Source of the DNA: Hippea alviniae EP5-r
GTDB taxonomy: Bacteria; Campylobacterota_A; Desulfurellia; Desulfurellales; Hippeaceae
Assembly: GCF_000420385.1 (NCBI RefSeq)
Contig: NZ_ATUV01000002.1
Coordinates: 372,001 to 436,000 of the forward strand
Length of the DNA stretch: 64,000 nt
Reading direction: 5' to 3'
A program made the position numbers and the translations under genes. Numbering within the stretch: position 1 is the first letter of the stretch; the number at the start of each line of letters is the position of its first letter. The notes under the pieces are model-generated. The model had not been told where the DNA came from and did no database searches. It saw only the letters and a list, made by a program, of their open reading frames with translations. Below are positions 60,971 through 64,000 of the stretch, one piece after another.

Positions 60971-60998
60971 TTGACTAACAAAGTGAGATTATTATAAT
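60971..60998 (+). promoter_or_regulatory. feoAB promoter, -10 box overlapping the first ATG
   Basis: TTGACT (60971-60976), 16-nt spacer, TATAAT (60993-60998). Transcription would begin at about 61006, which is itself an ATG. No ribosome site precedes either ATG. Confidence 0.6.
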
Positions 60999-61236
60999 GG
61001 AAGTCATGATGAGATTGACTGATGGATTGCCAGAGAAGAGCTATCTTGTAGAAGCCGTAGAAGGTGGATGTATAGCTAAGGATAGACTGTGGAAGCTGGG
61101 CATAATACCCGGCGTTGTTTTAACGATAAAGAGAAAAGCTCCCATGCGTGGGCCTTTGATGATTGAAGTCAATGGCGTTGATATTGTTGTAGGCAGAGGA
61201 ATAGCCAACAGGATAATCATTAGGGAAGCAGGATGA
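60997..61236 (+). CDS. feoA: Ferrous iron transport protein FeoA
   Basis: Up to 79 residues, SH3-like. LTDGLPEKSYLVEAVEGG, LWKLGIIPGVVLTIKRKAPM and VVGRGIANRIIIREA are the FeoA pattern. The first ATG (60997) lies inside a TATAAT box, so the real start is probably ATG 61006, giving 76 residues. The stop overlaps the feoB start (ATGA). It assists FeoB at the membrane. Confidence 0.92.
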   Translation: MEVMMRLTDGLPEKSYLVEAVEGGCIAKDRLWKLGIIPGVVLTIKRKAPMRGPLMIEVNGVDIVVGRGIANRIIIREAG

Positions 61237-63134
61237 AGGTTGCATTTGTTGGCCAACCGAATTGTGGCAAAAGCACTCTATTTAACCAAATAGCGGGTTA
61301 TAAGAGCTTATCTGCCAATTTCCCTGGTGCGACTGTTGAATATACAAAAGGGCAGACATACATAGATGATGAGATAGTTGAAGTCTTCGACCTTCCCGGC
61401 ACATACTCTTTAAGCTGGTATGATGATGCAGAGAAAGAGACTGTAAAAGCTCTATTTTCTATGGATTTTGATGTTATAGTTAATATTCTTGATGCATCAA
61501 CGCTTGCACGAAGTATTGAGTTGACTATTGAACTTATGTCGCTTGAAAAACCGATGGTTGTTGCACTCAATATGATGGATGAAGCATACCGTAAAGGTAT
61601 TGTTATAAATGTGAAAAAGCTTGAGGATGTGTTGGGTGTAAGGGTTATTCCTGTTATAGCTAAGAAGGGCAAAGGGATAAAAAACCTTCTAAATGCCGTA
61701 AAGAACGCCCAAAAACCACGAAAGAGATGTGTCTATTCAAAGGATGTTGAGAAGTATATATCAATTGTTGCAGACTGTATAGAAAAGAGCAATCTAAAGA
61801 GCAGATGGCCTTACAAGATGCTTGCTATAAAGGCTATAGAAGGTTTTAAACCGTGCGAAAAGGTGATAGAAGAGCAGACAGATTGCTTTGATAGACTAAA
61901 GCAAGCAAAGTATGCCTTAAGGGATGGCCTTGTTATAGTTCAGGAGAGACATGCTTTATGTATGGATATATTTGAGAAAGTGGCAAAGGTAAAAAAGATT
62001 AAAGAAAAAAGCATAGAGACAAGACTTGATGCTTTTCTGCTTCATCCGTTTTTTGGTTATATCTTTATGGTGCTTATTTTCTATTCGATTTTCTATATTG
62101 TGTTTACAGGTGGCGTTCCTGTTGAAGGTTTTATAGTTGGAGTATTTGACAAGGTTGATAGTTATCTTGCTGAAGTTCTTTCGTCAAATAGACTCGTTTT
62201 TTCTATAGTTAAAGGCGTTGTTGATGGGGTAGGTGCGGCGTTTGGCATAGCTTTTCCCTATCTGTTACCGTTTCTGTTTCTTATCTCTCTGCTTGAAGAT
62301 ATCGGATATCTACCACGAATTGGTTTTTTAATGGACTCTTTAATGCATAAGATGGGTCTTCACGGCACAAGTGTTATACCGTTTGTATCTGGTTATGGTT
62401 GCAGTGTTCCAGCGATTATGGCAACAAGGATTTTAAAGAGCAAAAAAGAGAAGTTTATCTCTGCATTTTTGGCGTCTTTGGTGCCATGCTCTGCAAGAAC
62501 CACTGTTATTATGGGTCTTGTTGGTTATTTTTTGGGTTATTGGTATGCTATAGCACTTTACATCTTTAATATCGTTGTGATTTTCTTTACAGGTATGGTT
62601 TTAAAAAGACTCTTACCAGGCATGAGTCCAGAGATGATAATAGACATTCCACCCTATAGACTTCCAACAGTTAAAACGCTTCTTTTAAAGACATGGCACA
62701 AGATTAAAGACTTTATCTATCTTGCTGTTCCTATGCTGATAGGCGGCAGCGTTGTTCTTACATTAATCGATTATTATCATCTTACGCCTTACATAAATGA
62801 TTTGTTTAAGCCGTTTCTTGAAGGTTTTTTGGGTTTGCCAGCTGCCGTTGGCGTTGTATTGATTTTTGGTATTCTAAAAAAAGAGTTAACTCTTCTTATG
62901 CTTTATCAGGCACTCGGTGTTGCAGGCCTAAATCAACTCTCTTCTGTTATGAGTAAAGAGCAGATGCTTGTCTTTACGGTTTTTGTTATATTCTATGTTC
63001 CCTGCCTTGCAACGATAGCTGCTATAAAAAAGGAAGTGGGATTAAAGAATTCTCTTGTTATAACAGCCGCCACATTTTTCCTTGCATCTCTTCTTGCCTT
63101 TGTTGTTAAAATAGCAATGAGTATATGGATATAA
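61233..63134 (+). CDS. feoB: Ferrous iron transporter FeoB
   Basis: 633 residues. The N-terminal G domain has G1 GQPNCGKST, G3 DLPGTYSL and G4 NMMDEA. A helical spacer, then two nucleoside-recognition Gate domains follow (PFVSGYGCSVPAIMATRILK; PCSARTTVIMGLVGYF; FYVPCLATIAAIKKEVG). It is a compact version of the family (E. coli is 773). It imports Fe(II). Its 3' end overlaps the RNase H gene by 10 nt. Confidence 0.96.
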   Translation: MKVAFVGQPNCGKSTLFNQIAGYKSLSANFPGATVEYTKGQTYIDDEIVEVFDLPGTYSLSWYDDAEKETVKALFSMDFDVIVNILDASTLARSIELTIELMSLEKPMVVALNMMDEAYRKGIVINVKKLEDVLGVRVIPVIAKKGKGIKNLLNAVKNAQKPRKRCVYSKDVEKYISIVADCIEKSNLKSRWPYKMLAIKAIEGFKPCEKVIEEQTDCFDRLKQAKYALRDGLVIVQERHALCMDIFEKVAKVKKIKEKSIETRLDAFLLHPFFGYIFMVLIFYSIFYIVFTGGVPVEGFIVGVFDKVDSYLAEVLSSNRLVFSIVKGVVDGVGAAFGIAFPYLLPFLFLISLLEDIGYLPRIGFLMDSLMHKMGLHGTSVIPFVSGYGCSVPAIMATRILKSKKEKFISAFLASLVPCSARTTVIMGLVGYFLGYWYAIALYIFNIVVIFFTGMVLKRLLPGMSPEMIIDIPPYRLPTVKTLLLKTWHKIKDFIYLAVPMLIGGSVVLTLIDYYHLTPYINDLFKPFLEGFLGLPAAVGVVLIFGILKKELTLLMLYQALGVAGLNQLSSVMSKEQMLVFTVFVIFYVPCLATIAAIKKEVGLKNSLVITAATFFLASLLAFVVKIAMSIWI

Positions 63135-63580
63135 AGGTTTATACAGACGGGAGTTGTTATAGTAATCTTAAGATAGGAGGCTGGGGTGTATATATTATTG
63201 TTGATAAGAAGAGTATAAAGTTTTCTGGTGCCTGCAGTTGTAAAGATTCTGTATCTGTTGAATTTTTAGCCGTTCTTAAAGCACTTGAGTATTTAGACTA
63301 TTACTTTGACGATATAGAAAAGGTCAGCTTCTATACGGATTGTGATTATGTTGTTAAAGTTGTTAAAGAGTTTGAAAACAAAGGAAAATTCTCGTTCAGG
63401 TCAAAGACATCCTTAAAAAACAGAAAGAATATCTCCACACTTCTTCACTATGTCTCTTTGCTTCCTATAGATTGGTATGTAGTTAAATCCCATCGTGGCA
63501 ATAAGGGTAATCAGATAGCAGATAGTCTTGCAAGAAAGGCAGCTCAACTTTACATTAAGCAGAAAAAAGAAGGCGACTAA
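63125..63580 (+). CDS. Ribonuclease HI-family protein
   Basis: 151 residues. KVYTDGSCYSNLKIGGWGVY has the first Asp. SVEFLAVLKALEYL holds the Glu, FYTDCDYVV the second Asp and GNQIADSLARKAA the last Asp, so all four RNase H carboxylates are present. KSHRGNKGNQ carries the flexible-loop His. It removes RNA from RNA-DNA hybrids. Translation is probably coupled to feoB. Confidence 0.9.
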   Translation: MDIKVYTDGSCYSNLKIGGWGVYIIVDKKSIKFSGACSCKDSVSVEFLAVLKALEYLDYYFDDIEKVSFYTDCDYVVKVVKEFENKGKFSFRSKTSLKNRKNISTLLHYVSLLPIDWYVVKSHRGNKGNQIADSLARKAAQLYIKQKKEGD

Positions 63581-63591
63581 ATGTCGCCTTC
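63569..63591. terminator. Bidirectional terminator
   Basis: GAAGGCGAC (63569-63577), loop TAAAT (containing the RNase H stop) and GTCGCCTTC (63583-63591). A-rich on the left, so it best serves the convergent sucD transcript. Confidence 0.75.
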
Positions 63592-63595
63592 TGGA

Positions 63596-64000
63596 CTAAA
63601 TTATGGCTTTCTCTTTTAAAACCTTAGCTATTGTCTCGCCAATGTATCCCGGATTTTCTATTGTATAGACCCCAGCTTCTTGTAAAGCCCTGTATTTAGA
63701 TTCTGCTGTTCCGTGTTTGCCCATTATTATAGCACCAGCATGCCCCATTCTTCTTCCTGGTGGTGCTGTTCTTCCTGCTATGAAAGCAAAGACAGGTTTT
63801 CTTATTCCGCCTTTTTTGATAAATTCTGCTGCTCTCTCTTCTGCGTTACCACCGATTTCTCCAACCATCATAACGGCTTCTGTTTCCGGGTCTTCTTCGA
63901 ATTTCTTAAGCCAGAAGATGTAATCTGTTCCAACTATTGGGTCACCACCAATTCCCACGCATGTGGACTGACCCAATCCAGCTTTTGTTATCTGGTCTGC
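63596..64000 (-). CDS. sucD: Succinyl-CoA synthetase alpha subunit, 5' part beyond window
   Basis: C-terminal 135 residues of Suc[41 protein letters not shown] and the phosphohistidine loop [20 protein letters not shown] are diagnostic. It catalyses the substrate-level phosphorylation step between succinyl-CoA and succinate. The frame continues past the right edge; an internal ATG/GTG near 63976 is not the start. Confidence 0.95.
   Translation of the reverse strand, partial: ADQITKAGLGQSTCVGIGGDPIVGTDYIFWLKKFEEDPETEAVMMVGEIGGNAEERAAEFIKKGGIRKPVFAFIAGRTAPPGRRMGHAGAIIMGKHGTAESKYRALQEAGVYTIENPGYIGETIAKVLKEKAII

Overview
The window is A+T-rich bacterial DNA with two parts: a compact chromosomal backbone (1-20095 and 47045-64000) and a 26.9 kb integrated accessory element (about 20096-47044). 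The backbone carries futalosine-route menaquinone synthesis (mqnA), an archaeal-type phosphoglycerate mutase relative, Mla lipid transport, MinCDE, FeoAB, tmRNA and sucD, packed in overlapping operons. By inference this suggests a small-genome anaerobic, possibly thermophilic, Gram-negative bacterium such as Hippea/Desulfurella. No rRNA is present to confirm this.

Left backbone: an EmrAB-type efflux pair (the first gene is cut by the window edge), ilvE and mqnA read rightward. A long leftward block follows: a MarR-type regulator, hutH, hutG, a LivJ-like binding protein, hutU, hutI, livHMGF, then alr and mlaEFD. The regulator, the four histidine-degradation enzymes and a complete branched-chain-type ABC importer form one tightly packed unit. 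Together they would import histidine (or a related substrate) and degrade it to glutamate and formamide. A decayed antitoxin gene lies behind mqnA.

The element sits in the 3' end of tRNA-Arg(TCT). A 48-bp direct repeat (20096-20143 and 46997-47044) marks its ends, and integrase arm-type repeats lie just inside both ends. It has a broken tyrosine integrase, a small excisionase-like gene, and a broken primase-helicase followed by a RepC-like initiator. Two similar origin-like modules follow, each with 22-bp iterons, a palindrome and a GC-rich hairpin. Further in are two near-twin tyrosine recombinases enclosing an unknown Cys-rich protein, a structured RNA candidate and a DUF3800 protein. The rest includes at least seven toxin-antitoxin-type loci, a solitary TraG-like conjugation protein of different base composition, an IS1202-like insertion sequence, a three-gene cluster of unknown function, a coiled-coil membrane protein and a Fic protein. 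Many element genes carry single-base frameshifts, several in A-runs, while backbone genes are intact. It looks like a decaying former plasmid or integrative-conjugative element loaded with addiction modules.

Right backbone: tRNA-Arg and tRNA-Pro; a DMT transporter, TolC-like and OmpA-like envelope proteins; coaE and an endonuclease III relative; a GT39 glycosyltransferase; a phosphoglycerate mutase relative and YjbQ; minCDE; a second DMT transporter, a Trm112-like and a DUF2726 protein; tmRNA; a Bax-like glucosaminidase; a NifX-like/methyltransferase fusion; feoAB; RNase H; and the 3' part of sucD. Several genes here without a Shine-Dalgarno sequence have a promoter -10 box about 7-8 nt before the ATG, suggesting leaderless transcripts.
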